A stretch of 64,000 nucleotides of DNA from Synechococcus sp. AG-670-F04 (GTDB lineage Bacteria; Cyanobacteriota; Cyanobacteriia; PCC-6307; Cyanobiaceae): assembly GCA_003211515.1 (NCBI GenBank), contig QCSN01000006.1, positions 1 to 64,000 of the forward strand, read 5' to 3'. Of the stretch, positions 9,513 through 18,803 are shown piece after piece. A model generated the notes under the pieces. That model searched no databases. It had not been told where the DNA came from and saw only the letters and a program-made list of their open reading frames with translations. The stretch's first letter is position 1, and each line of letters starts with the position of its first letter. The translations under genes were made by a program, and so were the position numbers.

Positions 9513-10853
9513 TCAGGCCTTCCCAGTCTGCGGGAGATCAATCAGCCCTGCCGCATCCAACGCCGTGAGCGCTTCGGTCAGAGCCAATCGAACATGGGTG
9601 CGATGGGTTCCACCCTGAACGAAAAGATCGAAAGGTTCACGGAGAGGGGCATCTGCGGAAAATTCGCTGGTGGATCCATCAATGAACGTGCCCCCGGCCA
9701 TCACCAACGCACTGGCATAGCCAGGCATTTCCGCTGGCACTGGATCGAGATATGACCCAACGGGCGAACAGGCCTGAAACGCACGACAGACGATCTTGAG
9801 GGCCTCAGGGGTGCCCAAGCGAACGGCCTGAATCAGATCGCTGCGCATGCCCCCCGCAACCGGTTGAACAGGGAAGCCAAGACGGGCGAAAACGCCAGCC
9901 ACGAGATCGGCACCGATCAGGGCTTCGGAAACCATTTGCGGCGCGAGGAAGATCCCCTGCAACACCAGGCGCTGGAGATCAAACCCGGTTCCGCCATCCA
10001 TACCGATTCCAGGGGCCGTCAACCTGCAGCACGCTTGGCGGACCAGATCAGCCCTTCCCGCCACGTACCCCCCCGCCGGCGCGATGGTGCCACCAGGATT
10101 TTTGATCAGGGATCCGGCGATCAGATCCGCGCCCACAGCGGGAGGCTCCACCGCTTCAACAAACTCTCCGTAACAGTTGTCAACGAAGCAAACGCAGTCG
10201 GGCTGACGATCGTGAATTCGCTCGCACAGGTCGCTGATCTGGGCGATGGACAGCGATGGCCTCCAGCTGTAGCCGCAGCTCCGCTGAATCAGAACCAGCC
10301 GCGCTGAACGGCTCAAGGCACAATCGAGCGCCAACCCATCAACCACTCCGCTGGGGCTGAGTGCAATTTCGTCGTAGATGATCCCGAATTCAGCCAAGGA
10401 TCCCTGCCCGTGGCCGCGCAAGCCGATCACTTCCTCGAGAGTGTCGTAAGGACGTCCCGTGACCGATAGCAGGCGGTCCCCAGGCCGCAGTACGCCAAAC
10501 AGAGCTGCAGCGATGGCATGGGTTCCACTGACGAACTGCAGCCGAACGGCAGCAGCCTCGGCGCCCAAAACGCGCGCGAACACCCGATCGAGAACGTCCC
10601 TCCCCTGGTCACCATGGCCGTAGCCGGTTAGCGAGGCGAAATGCTGCGTCCCAAGCCGCTCACCTCGGAAGGCATCAAGCACCCGCTCCAGTCCTTGCTG
10701 CACCGCAGCGGTGCGAAGCGCCGCCTGGGGCTCCTGTTCCCTGGCAACGTTCTCTACCAAATCCCGGGCTCGCGCCCGGGCGGGATGGTCCACTTCACCA
10801 CTCTTCACCGCGTCACTCCCGGCGCCAGCACTGCAGCATGCCCCCCCGGCCAC
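9513..10853 (-). CDS. PLP-dependent enzyme, methionine gamma-lyase / aluminium-resistance family
   Basis: 446 residues as the longest frame. The fold type I aminotransferase region carries the PLP lysine in AGSLIKNPGGT and a FVDNCYGEFVE motif, both typical of the cystathionine beta-lyase-like family often labelled aluminium resistance protein (PF06838 type). The first ~15 residues (CCSAGAG) look non-family, and a GTG at 10808 in front of KSGEVDHPARA is a good alternative start. It leads the gcvH-gcvP operon, so a link to amino-acid or one-carbon metabolism is plausible but unproven. Its true substrate is unknown; the names of this family are poor guides. Confidence 0.82.
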   Translation of the reverse strand: MAGGACCSAGAGSDAVKSGEVDHPARARARDLVENVAREQEPQAALRTAAVQQGLERVLDAFRGERLGTQHFASLTGYGHGDQGRDVLDRVFARVLGAEAAAVRLQFVSGTHAIAAALFGVLRPGDRLLSVTGRPYDTLEEVIGLRGHGQGSLAEFGIIYDEIALSPSGVVDGLALDCALSRSARLVLIQRSCGYSWRPSLSIAQISDLCERIHDRQPDCVCFVDNCYGEFVEAVEPPAVGADLIAGSLIKNPGGTIAPAGGYVAGRADLVRQACCRLTAPGIGMDGGTGFDLQRLVLQGIFLAPQMVSEALIGADLVAGVFARLGFPVQPVAGGMRSDLIQAVRLGTPEALKIVCRAFQACSPVGSYLDPVPAEMPGYASALVMAGGTFIDGSTSEFSADAPLREPFDLFVQGGTHRTHVRLALTEALTALDAAGLIDLPQTGKA

Positions 10854-10919
10854 AGATCAGCCCGGCAATTCCTTTAGATTTCGGTCGCTAATGGCACCAT
10901 CCGCTCCGGGGTTCCCTGC

Positions 10920-11852
<933 letters not shown>

Positions 11853-11880
11853 TTCAAGGTGGTGTTCGGGCCGATTCATC

Positions 11881-11897
11881 AGTTCACAGCCTGAACT
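11881..11897. repeat. Short inverted repeat between convergent genes
   Basis: AGTTCA-CAGCC-TGAACT forms a perfect six-pair hairpin in the 57-base gap between the convergent desC copy 1 and the HTH-like gene. It could assist transcription termination in both directions, but the stem is A/T-rich and has no T-tract, so this is a weak call. Confidence 0.3.
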
Positions 11898-11909
11898 GAA
11901 TTCAGCAGG

Positions 11910-12650
11910 TCACCGTTCACCCTCAAGGTTTTTGGCTCGGGCACGCAACTGAGTGAGAAAGCCATCAGCTCCGCTCTTTCCCGATCCACCCAACGCCTGA
12001 TGGGTGGCGAACAGGTCGAGCAGTTCACCATCCAGCTCCTCAGCGTTGTAGTCCCGCATGCCGGCCATAACCTCTGCAAATCGATCACGACGCTGATTCT
12101 TTTTGACTGGATAGGCCTTCATCACCTGCTCGCGACAAAAGCGCCAGCGACGGCCCCCACAAAGATGTTCAGCCAGGGCTGCACTCAGAGCCGAAGCTTC
12201 ATCAGCATCGATTCGCCAATCAAACCCTGGCGGAAGTGGAGCCAGACCAACGAAGATCTCAAACAAGGCACCTGCGCTTAGGGGGTCTCCTCCAGCATCC
12301 ACAAGAGGTGCATGACCATCAACGAGGATCTGGAGAAGTTCGGGGTGAGACTCCTCCAGACCAGTTCGGATGGACTCCAGCCCTCCCATCAACAACGCAT
12401 TGGCCTGACCAAGAGCAAGAAACACCTCCGGCCCGGGAGCTGCAAGCTTGCCGTTCCGCAGGTTGGAAATCTGGGAATTGTGCACACGGCCGAGATCAAG
12501 GGCATCGGCAAAGGTGGGCAACACCTTGTGGGACCAGCCGTTTCGTTCGTGCCAGACATGAACGAGATGAGCCATCGCACGGCGACCATCCGTCAATCGC
12601 TCGCGATACCCCATGGCCATGCGATCAGAGCACTGCCGAGAATCTACCAT
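11910..12650 (-). CDS. HTH-like hypothetical protein between two desaturase genes
   Basis: 246 residues from the ATG at 12650; alternatives are in-frame ATGs at 12620 and 12614. Residues ~45-85 (LDLGRVHNSQISNLRNGKLAAPGPEVFLALGQAN) resemble an XRE-type helix-turn-helix, with a two-helix DNA-reading core and a conserved Asn-Leu-Arg-Asn-Gly turn. The C-terminal half is acidic and helical with no recognised domain, apart from a basic patch (VKKNQRRDRF). It is divergent from desC copy 2, separated by about 50 bases, so control of that gene is a reasonable guess. No operator repeat could be identified by eye. Confidence 0.6.
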   Translation of the reverse strand: MVDSRQCSDRMAMGYRERLTDGRRAMAHLVHVWHERNGWSHKVLPTFADALDLGRVHNSQISNLRNGKLAAPGPEVFLALGQANALLMGGLESIRTGLEESHPELLQILVDGHAPLVDAGGDPLSAGALFEIFVGLAPLPPGFDWRIDADEASALSAALAEHLCGGRRWRFCREQVMKAYPVKKNQRRDRFAEVMAGMRDYNAEELDGELLDLFATHQALGGSGKSGADGFLTQLRARAKNLEGER

Positions 12651-12700
12651 TTGATACGGATTCTTATCGACTATAGTTTTGAGCAATTAATCAGATTGAG

Positions 12701-13633
12701 ATGTCGTCCACCGTGGTCGCAACACCCTCGCCCCCAAGTCGACCAACACCCTCAAACGACTCGAAAAAGCTTGCAGAACATCTGCGCCAACCCCGCAAAG
12801 GCCACGATCCAATCCGACCTGATCAGGCAAAACGCTGGGGGACGATCGGATTCATGATCACGATCCACGCTCTGTCGGCCGTGGCCCTTTCACCAATGTT
12901 CTGGAGCTGGCAGTCCGTCAGCGCCCTGGCGATCCTTTACTGGATCACAGCCTGTCTTGGCGTCACGATCGGTTACCACAGACTTCTGTCGCACCGGTCT
13001 TTTAAGGTGCCCCAATGGCTGGAACGTTTTTTCGCCACCTGCGGTGCCCTCAGCTGCCAGCACGGCCCGATTGACTGGGTTGGACTGCACCGCCACCACC
13101 ATAAGTTTTCTGATACGGATGCTGATCATCACAACAGCCACCGCGGTTTTTGGTGGAGTCACATGGGCTGGATGTTCCAACCCATTCCTGCCATGCAGGC
13201 GGTGCCCCGCCTGAGTGGCGACCTCGCCAAAGACCCTTACTACCGCTGGTTGAACACCTATTTTCTGCTATTGCAGCTCCCCCTCGGACTTCTGCTGTTC
13301 TGGATCGGAACGGCAACGGGCGCGGGTGGATGGGCGATGGTGCTTTGGGGGATTCCTCTTCGCCTCGTGCTCGTTTATCACGTCACCTGGCTGGTGAATT
13401 CAGCGACCCACTGCTGGGGCACGGTGGCCTACGACAGCGGTGACGCCTCCCGGAACAACGGCTGGGTGGCTGCCCTGACCTTTGGGGAAGGTTGGCATAA
13501 CAACCATCACGCCTTCCCTCACTCCGCCCGTCATGGTCTGCAACCCGGCCAGATTGACCTCACTTGGGAGCACATTCGGCTAATGCGGGCTCTTGGCCTC
13601 GCCACTCGCATTCGGCTACCTGTCGCATCGTAA
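12701..13633 (+). CDS. desC: Acyl-lipid desaturase, DesC-like (copy 2)
   Basis: 310 residues, the same length and layout as copy 1, with boxes HRLLSH, HRHHH and HNNHH. The core around each box is nearly identical to copy 1 (VTWLVNSATH, FGEGWHNNHHAFP, SARHGL), while the first ~45 residues differ, being rich in Pro, Ser and Thr. Marine cyanobacteria often keep more than one delta-9 desaturase with different chain-position or temperature roles; which is which cannot be told here. The upstream gap is short and AT-rich (TATAGTT around 12672). Confidence 0.92.
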   Translation: MSSTVVATPSPPSRPTPSNDSKKLAEHLRQPRKGHDPIRPDQAKRWGTIGFMITIHALSAVALSPMFWSWQSVSALAILYWITACLGVTIGYHRLLSHRSFKVPQWLERFFATCGALSCQHGPIDWVGLHRHHHKFSDTDADHHNSHRGFWWSHMGWMFQPIPAMQAVPRLSGDLAKDPYYRWLNTYFLLLQLPLGLLLFWIGTATGAGGWAMVLWGIPLRLVLVYHVTWLVNSATHCWGTVAYDSGDASRNNGWVAALTFGEGWHNNHHAFPHSARHGLQPGQIDLTWEHIRLMRALGLATRIRLPVAS

Positions 13634-13673
13634 ACTTGTCGATCGCTAAGAGCCGTCGTCAGGATCGTTCCCC

Positions 13674-14132
13674 ATGCCAAAACGTGTTCAGATCGTTCTG
13701 AATGAGGACATCCTCAGTCTCGGAAAGAACGGAGACATGGTTGAAGTCGCTCCCGGTTACGCCCGCAATTTCCTGCTGCCCTTCGGCAAAGCCGTGCCCG
13801 TAACGCCGGCCGTGATGAAGCAGGTTGAGCATCGGCGCGCTAAAGAAGCCGAGCGTCAGGCAGCCCTGAAGCAGGAGGCGATCGACTTCAAGACCGCACT
13901 GGCCACGATTGGACGCTTCACCGTGAAGAAGCAGACAGGAGAGGACAACGTTCTGTTTGGAACGGTCACCAACGGCGATGTTGCAGAGGCGATCGAAACA
14001 GCAACAAAGAAGGAGATTGACCGTCGCGACATCGTCGTGCCCGAAATCCACAGAACCGGCAAATACACCGTCCACGTGAAATTGCACAGCGAGGTCACCG
14101 CAGAACTGAACCTGGAAGTGGTGAGCTACTGA
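13674..14132 (+). CDS. rplI: 50S ribosomal protein L9
   Basis: 152 residues. The N-terminal domain [36 protein letters not shown] is the L9 signature, followed by the long connecting helix ([21 protein letters not shown]) and the C-terminal RNA-binding domain with [14 protein letters not shown]. It sits 40 bases after desC copy 2 and just upstream of dnaB, the common rplI-dnaB arrangement. A small GC-rich hairpin (GGCTC-TGCT-GAGCC, near 14159-14173) lies in the gap before dnaB. Confidence 0.97.
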   Translation: MPKRVQIVLNEDILSLGKNGDMVEVAPGYARNFLLPFGKAVPVTPAVMKQVEHRRAKEAERQAALKQEAIDFKTALATIGRFTVKKQTGEDNVLFGTVTNGDVAEAIETATKKEIDRRDIVVPEIHRTGKYTVHVKLHSEVTAELNLEVVSY

Positions 14133-14207
14133 TCGACACTCCACATGAGGTGCTGATCGGGCTCTGCTGAGCCAGAGTGAATAACCCTTGATCAGTGGCC
14201 TACCCCC

Positions 14208-15620
14208 ATGGTGAGCGTCCCCCTTTCTGACAACGGCGATAACGCCGGTGGGGGACGTACCAGGTTGAATCGGGGACGGGATCAAGAACCGAATTTCGAG
14301 GCTCTCCCGGATTCCGTTCCGCCCCAGAATCTTGAGGCGGAAGAAGCCGTGCTTGGCGGCATCCTCCTGGACCCTGATGCCATCGGCCGGGTTGCAGATG
14401 TGCTGCAGGCGGAAGCCTTTTACCTGAGCGCCCATCGCGAGATTTACAGAACCGCCTTGATGCTTCATGGCCAGGGCAAACCGACAGATCTCACCGCCAT
14501 GACCGCCTGGCTGGCAGATACAGGGTCCCTTGAGAAGGTGGGCGGCAACAACCGCTTGATTGAGTTGGTCGAACGCGTGAGCTCCACCGCCTCCATGGAA
14601 CAGGTGGCGAGGCTCGTGATGGACAAGTTTCTACGGCGGCAGTTGATCCGCTCCGGAAACGAGGTGATCAAGCTCGGATTCGACCAGACCCTGCCGATGG
14701 AGCAGGTGCTCGATCAGGCAGAACAAACGATCTTCGCCATCAGCCAGGAAAAACCATCCAAGGGGCTGACGCCCACAGCGGAGATTCTCACGCAGACCTT
14801 CGAAGAGATCGAAAGCCGGTCGCTCGGGACATCTGTGGCAGGAATTCCAGTGAATTTCTACGACCTGGATGCCATGACCCAGGGGCTTCAACGCAGCGAT
14901 CTCATCATCGTGGCTGGCAGACCGGCCATGGGAAAGACCTCGATTGTGCTCAACCTGGCCAAGAACGTGGCACAACTGCACGATCTGCCCGTGTGTGTCT
15001 TCAGCCTGGAGATGAGCAAAGAGCAGCTCACCTACCGCTTGCTGTCGATGGAAGTCGGGATTGAAGCTGGACGGCTACGCACCGGACGGCTTCAACAGGA
15101 GGAATGGCCCTTGTTGGGGCAGGGAATCAACAGCCTGGGACAACTACCCATCTACATCGACGACAAACCGAACTCAGGAGTCCTTGAGATGCGCTCACTC
15201 TGCAGGAGGTTGATGGCGGAACAAGGCAAAGAACTTGGACTGGTTGTGATTGATTACCTGCAGTTGATGGAGGGATCAAGCCCAGACAATCGCGTCCAGG
15301 AACTCTCGCGAATCACCCGTGGGCTCAAAGGAATGGCACGAGAATTGAATGTTCCTGTGATCGCTCTGTCTCAGCTCAGCCGAGGAGTTGAATCACGCAC
15401 CAACAAACGACCCATGCTCAGTGATCTTCGCGAATCCGGCTCGATCGAACAGGATGCTGATCTGGTGTTGATGATTTACAGAGACGAGTATTACAACCCC
15501 GAGACCCCCGATCGAGGAATCACCGAAGTGATCGTGACCAAACACCGAAATGGCCCAGTTGGAACCGTCAAGCTCTTGTTTGAACCGCAATTCACCAGGT
15601 TCCGCAATCTGGCAGCTTGA
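14208..15620 (+). CDS. dnaB: Replicative DNA helicase DnaB
   Basis: 470 residues without an intein. The N-terminal primase-interaction domain (PPQNLEAEEAVLGGILLD) is followed by the RecA-like ATPase domain with Walker A AGRPAMGKTS, Walker B region LGLVVIDYLQLM, and the SRGVESRTNKRPMLSDLRESGSIEQDAD arginine-finger and sensor region. It unwinds DNA at the replication fork as a hexamer. A longer N-terminal tail rich in Asp, Gly and Arg (first ~30 residues) precedes the conserved part. Downstream lies an AT-rich insert. Confidence 0.97.
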   Translation: MVSVPLSDNGDNAGGGRTRLNRGRDQEPNFEALPDSVPPQNLEAEEAVLGGILLDPDAIGRVADVLQAEAFYLSAHREIYRTALMLHGQGKPTDLTAMTAWLADTGSLEKVGGNNRLIELVERVSSTASMEQVARLVMDKFLRRQLIRSGNEVIKLGFDQTLPMEQVLDQAEQTIFAISQEKPSKGLTPTAEILTQTFEEIESRSLGTSVAGIPVNFYDLDAMTQGLQRSDLIIVAGRPAMGKTSIVLNLAKNVAQLHDLPVCVFSLEMSKEQLTYRLLSMEVGIEAGRLRTGRLQQEEWPLLGQGINSLGQLPIYIDDKPNSGVLEMRSLCRRLMAEQGKELGLVVIDYLQLMEGSSPDNRVQELSRITRGLKGMARELNVPVIALSQLSRGVESRTNKRPMLSDLRESGSIEQDADLVLMIYRDEYYNPETPDRGITEVIVTKHRNGPVGTVKLLFEPQFTRFRNLAA

Positions 15621-15658
15621 TCGTCCAGCTCTAAAAACCAAAACAAGACATCACACCG

Positions 15659-16954
15659 CTATACCGATCCCAATTCGACCTGCGCCTCGCCGATCAAAGC
15701 CAGTGGTGATTGGTCATGCGAACCAAGGGCAAAGGAGTGATCAGGCGATGCTTGTTGCGTCACAAAGGCATCCCACTCCAACGTCTCGAAAAAACCCAAT
15801 CGCTTGACGCGCTTCAGGCTTTTCTTAGCACTCCATGGCATATCAAGAACACGGGATAATGCCCCAGTATCACGTTGCGACGCGACAAACTCCTTGGAGG
15901 AACTATCCAAAGAAATCACCGCAACATTATCAAAAGGCCACACAATATCGTCAATAAATTTATATCCTTTGCACAACAACTGCTCATTCACATCATGCTG
16001 CGTAATCCCACTAGATTGGTTGACCACACCCACCAGACGCTGATAATTGATCAAGGGATCTGATGCTTGTCGCTCCACCCGTCTTGCATAGCGAGGCGAA
16101 GCCACATTATTGATTTTGCGAGTGTGAACAGCAGCCAGCGCGCCACCACTTTTACTTTTTCCAGCCAGCAGTGTAGAACCTTTAATCTGTGAAAATAACT
16201 GTTTTTCAACAAAAGAAGGCTTGGACTTAGGCTTTTTAGCATAAATCTTGGCGACATAAGCCGATACAATTGGCGCCGCCTGTGACGTACCACTTTTTCG
16301 AGACCTTGCGGAAACCGAAAAGGCATCCGCACTCAATATATTTTCACCAGGAGCAAAAAGATGCACTGATTTCTTGCCATAATTCGAAAACGAAGCAGCA
16401 TCTCCACCGGCAGAAGTTGCACCAACTGAAATCATGCCAGGTACATTTGCTGGAGTACACGGGACAACATCGTTGTCATTACCTTGATTACCCGCCGCCG
16501 CAATGAAGACTGCCCCGTAGCCTGATTTTCCCAAACGTACGGCCTCTTCCATAAATGAAAATTCAGAGGTTGGCAATCCAACTACCCCAAAACTGTTGTT
16601 AATAACCTTGGCACCATTTTCCAATGCATAAGACCATGCGAAAAGGGCATCTGAAAGCACGCCATTCCCCTGTTCATCAAGCATGCGTACCGGCATCAGC
16701 TCCGCTTTCGGGGCCAGCCTTGCAACAATCCCAGCCACATGGGTGCCATGGCCCTGAGGATCACCACTATTTGAAAGGGTTGTTGCTAAACCCGCGGATG
16801 AAAAAGTATCCAATCCATGGATGTCATCAATAGCCCCATTACCATCATCATCAATTCCATTATTTGGAATCTCGCCAGAATTAACCCAAAGGTTGGGCGA
16901 AATATCACGATGCTTTAAATTCAGCCCCGAATCGACGATGGCAACAATCGTCAT
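15659..16954 (-). CDS. Subtilisin-like serine protease, 5' end damaged
   Basis: 431 residues from the only available ATG. The catalytic triad of S8 proteases is complete: D8 (IVDSG), H72 (GHGTHVAG) and S224 (SGTSQAAP), with the oxyanion Asn in AAAGNQG. About 190 further residues follow with no recognised domain. There is no signal peptide or pro-domain in this frame. Subtilase-like sequence continues upstream of the ATG in the same frame (GYALNNAFDRGE, 16955-17014) until a TAA at 17015-17017, and that segment has no start codon. The gene is therefore probably truncated or frameshifted at its 5' end. It is clearly more AT-rich than dnaB next to it, which suggests acquisition by transfer. If functional it would be a cytosolic or leaderless protease. 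Confidence 0.75.
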   Translation of the reverse strand: MTIVAIVDSGLNLKHRDISPNLWVNSGEIPNNGIDDDGNGAIDDIHGLDTFSSAGLATTLSNSGDPQGHGTHVAGIVARLAPKAELMPVRMLDEQGNGVLSDALFAWSYALENGAKVINNSFGVVGLPTSEFSFMEEAVRLGKSGYGAVFIAAAGNQGNDNDVVPCTPANVPGMISVGATSAGGDAASFSNYGKKSVHLFAPGENILSADAFSVSARSRKSGTSQAAPIVSAYVAKIYAKKPKSKPSFVEKQLFSQIKGSTLLAGKSKSGGALAAVHTRKINNVASPRYARRVERQASDPLINYQRLVGVVNQSSGITQHDVNEQLLCKGYKFIDDIVWPFDNVAVISLDSSSKEFVASQRDTGALSRVLDMPWSAKKSLKRVKRLGFFETLEWDAFVTQQASPDHSFALGSHDQSPLALIGEAQVELGSV

Positions 16955-17013
16955 CTCGCCACGATCGAATGCATTATTAAGAGCATAACCGCTAGGACCG
17001 ACATCGACTTCAT
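16951..17013 (-). CDS. 20-residue signal-peptide-like reading frame over the protease start
   Basis: An ATG at 17013 opens a frame reading MKSMSVLAVMLLIMHSIVAR, then TGA, which overlaps the protease ATG by four bases (ATGA). It has a basic start, a hydrophobic core and an IVA end, as in a Sec signal peptide. It could be a leader separated from the protease by a one-base shift, or a coincidence in a hydrophobic-coding stretch. No Shine-Dalgarno sequence precedes it. Confidence 0.3.
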   Translation of the reverse strand: MKSMSVLAVMLLIMHSIVAR

Positions 17014-17311
17014 ATTAACAAGTTTAAAGAAATTGAAATGAGCCAAGAACTTAGCCTTGGTACATTCACGGACAAACCGAGGAAGTATCAGGACGTAAAA
17101 TACAATCATATATATATCTTTGACAACCCATCTCTCAATTAATCGCTTAAAAATTAAATTTAACCCGTTTCGGCAACGTCTTTTGCACTAAACACCCTAG
17201 AAAACAGGCAAACTCGCTTCAGTCTCCTGAATCACGGACGAATGGGCTCATCTTTGGTGAGTCGAGTGCTGGACGTAAGCAAAACTGTCTGCGGGTTACA
17301 AAGAGTCTCCC

Positions 17312-18295
17312 GTGCAGCTGCTTGACGCGACAGTCCGGAGCTGTGCCGACCTCCAAGAACTCTTCAAGCCAATTTCATCAGACCTTGCGGCTCTGCAACT
17401 GAGTAACGGCCCCTTGGATGGCCGGCTCCGCATTTACAGCCTCGGAGCATTTCGACTCACGCTGCTGGAAATCAATCAGTCGCTCTTCATTAGCGGTACA
17501 CGGAGACCAAAACCCTGCACACTTGCCCTTGATTTAGGGAACACAACCGAGCTTGGCGAAACCAGGGCCCAAGGGATTCAAATGCCTTGGAAGGGATTGA
17601 TGGGGTACAACTTTCAGCTCAGAGATTTCGACTTGCAACTACCAGCCCATTGCAAAGTGGCCACATTGATCATCAGCAAAGACCACCTCCTTGAACGACT
17701 AACAAGGCGAAGGCAGAGCAACCTGATCCTGGAACGCTGGGAGAAGACCAATCAGTTGGAATTGCAAGAGCCAAGCGGAAGCGTGTTCCAACAACAACTC
17801 CATGCATTTGTTAATGCCCCGAATCAGGACACTGCCCCTGATGCCGCTGATTGCCTGATTACAGCTCTGCTCGATTGTTTTGACAACCAAAACGCCGAAA
17901 CGCGCCCCATTGCTAAGCGACAGATTAGACATCAGGCCGCCATCGAACTTCTGCATTGGTGTCAACAAAATCCCCAACAAAGCATGACCATCGATGAGAT
18001 GAGTCAGGTGCTGTTCCAATCACGGACGTCGCTATTCAAGGGATGTCAGGAACATTTTGGTCGTACACCGCTGGAATTACAACGCTCGATTCGACTCGAT
18101 CTGGTGCGCCAACTTCTCCTCAACCCCGAGCGTTGCCAGCGCCTTGAACTGGAAGGAGTCGGCGCTATTGCAGCCAAACTGGGGTTTCAAAGCCGTAGCC
18201 ACTTTGCGCGACGCTATGAACAGCGATACGGGGAATTACCCCAAGACACCCTGCACCAGAACAGATCCAGGGATCACAACGCAGGCCCGTCATAA
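17312..18295 (+). CDS. AraC-family transcriptional regulator
   Basis: 327 residues with a GTG start. The C-terminal ~100 residues form the double helix-turn-helix of AraC/XylS proteins: MTIDEMSQVLFQSRTSLFKGCQEHFGRTPLELQRSIRL, then the second helix pair ending GFQSRSHFARRYEQRYGELP, a close match to the family signature. The first ~200 residues are a sensor region without a recognised fold (AraC-binding-like). Close in type to PchR-like regulators of iron uptake, but no target gene is nearby. It stands alone, flanked by AT-rich gaps on both sides. Confidence 0.85.
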   Translation: MQLLDATVRSCADLQELFKPISSDLAALQLSNGPLDGRLRIYSLGAFRLTLLEINQSLFISGTRRPKPCTLALDLGNTTELGETRAQGIQMPWKGLMGYNFQLRDFDLQLPAHCKVATLIISKDHLLERLTRRRQSNLILERWEKTNQLELQEPSGSVFQQQLHAFVNAPNQDTAPDAADCLITALLDCFDNQNAETRPIAKRQIRHQAAIELLHWCQQNPQQSMTIDEMSQVLFQSRTSLFKGCQEHFGRTPLELQRSIRLDLVRQLLLNPERCQRLELEGVGAIAAKLGFQSRSHFARRYEQRYGELPQDTLHQNRSRDHNAGPS

Positions 18296-18803
18296 CAAGC
18301 CGGGACAACCAACTCACCATCAACGCATTCCAACACCTCACCACAACTGCAGCCGACAGATCGATAATCTGTGTATTTAGCGTGGGGCGGGCTTGATTAA
18401 CACACAATGCTCGATATTACAGCTACAATATTTTCACACTGAATGAAACTCTATTGAAAAATTATTCGTCACTAGCCTTTAAAGCACAACGACTTAGACG
18501 AAATACCCTTCACAGCAGAGCCTATTTTCACATCAATACTGAATTGCTTCGCGTCTTTACACACCAAACATCGCATCAAAGACAACCGACAAAAAGTCAA
18601 CAAATACGTGACACGGCAAACACTCGAATCCATCTTGGTGACATTTCCAGGAGCAGCTGATCACCACAGACCACCAGCAACTGAGCTCTCACCATCTAGA
18701 AATCATCCAAGGGCATCCCTGTCGATCCGTAAAACTCTGAACCTGGAGCGACGTCACGCCCAGAAGAGCTAGCGGGCTGAACCAACTTGCTGATAATGAT
18801 GAG
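18296..18803. other. Intergenic region, no gene seen
   Basis: 508 bases, AT-rich in the middle. A weak 68-codon TTG frame (18454-18660) is rich in Arg, His and Gln and does not look like a protein. No tRNA, repeat or clear terminator was found. The 3' part should hold the mnmG promoter. Confidence 0.5.

Noticed and set aside
18454-18660. 68-codon plus frame after the AraC gene
   Set aside because: TTG start, Arg/His/Gln-rich, no helix or domain character.
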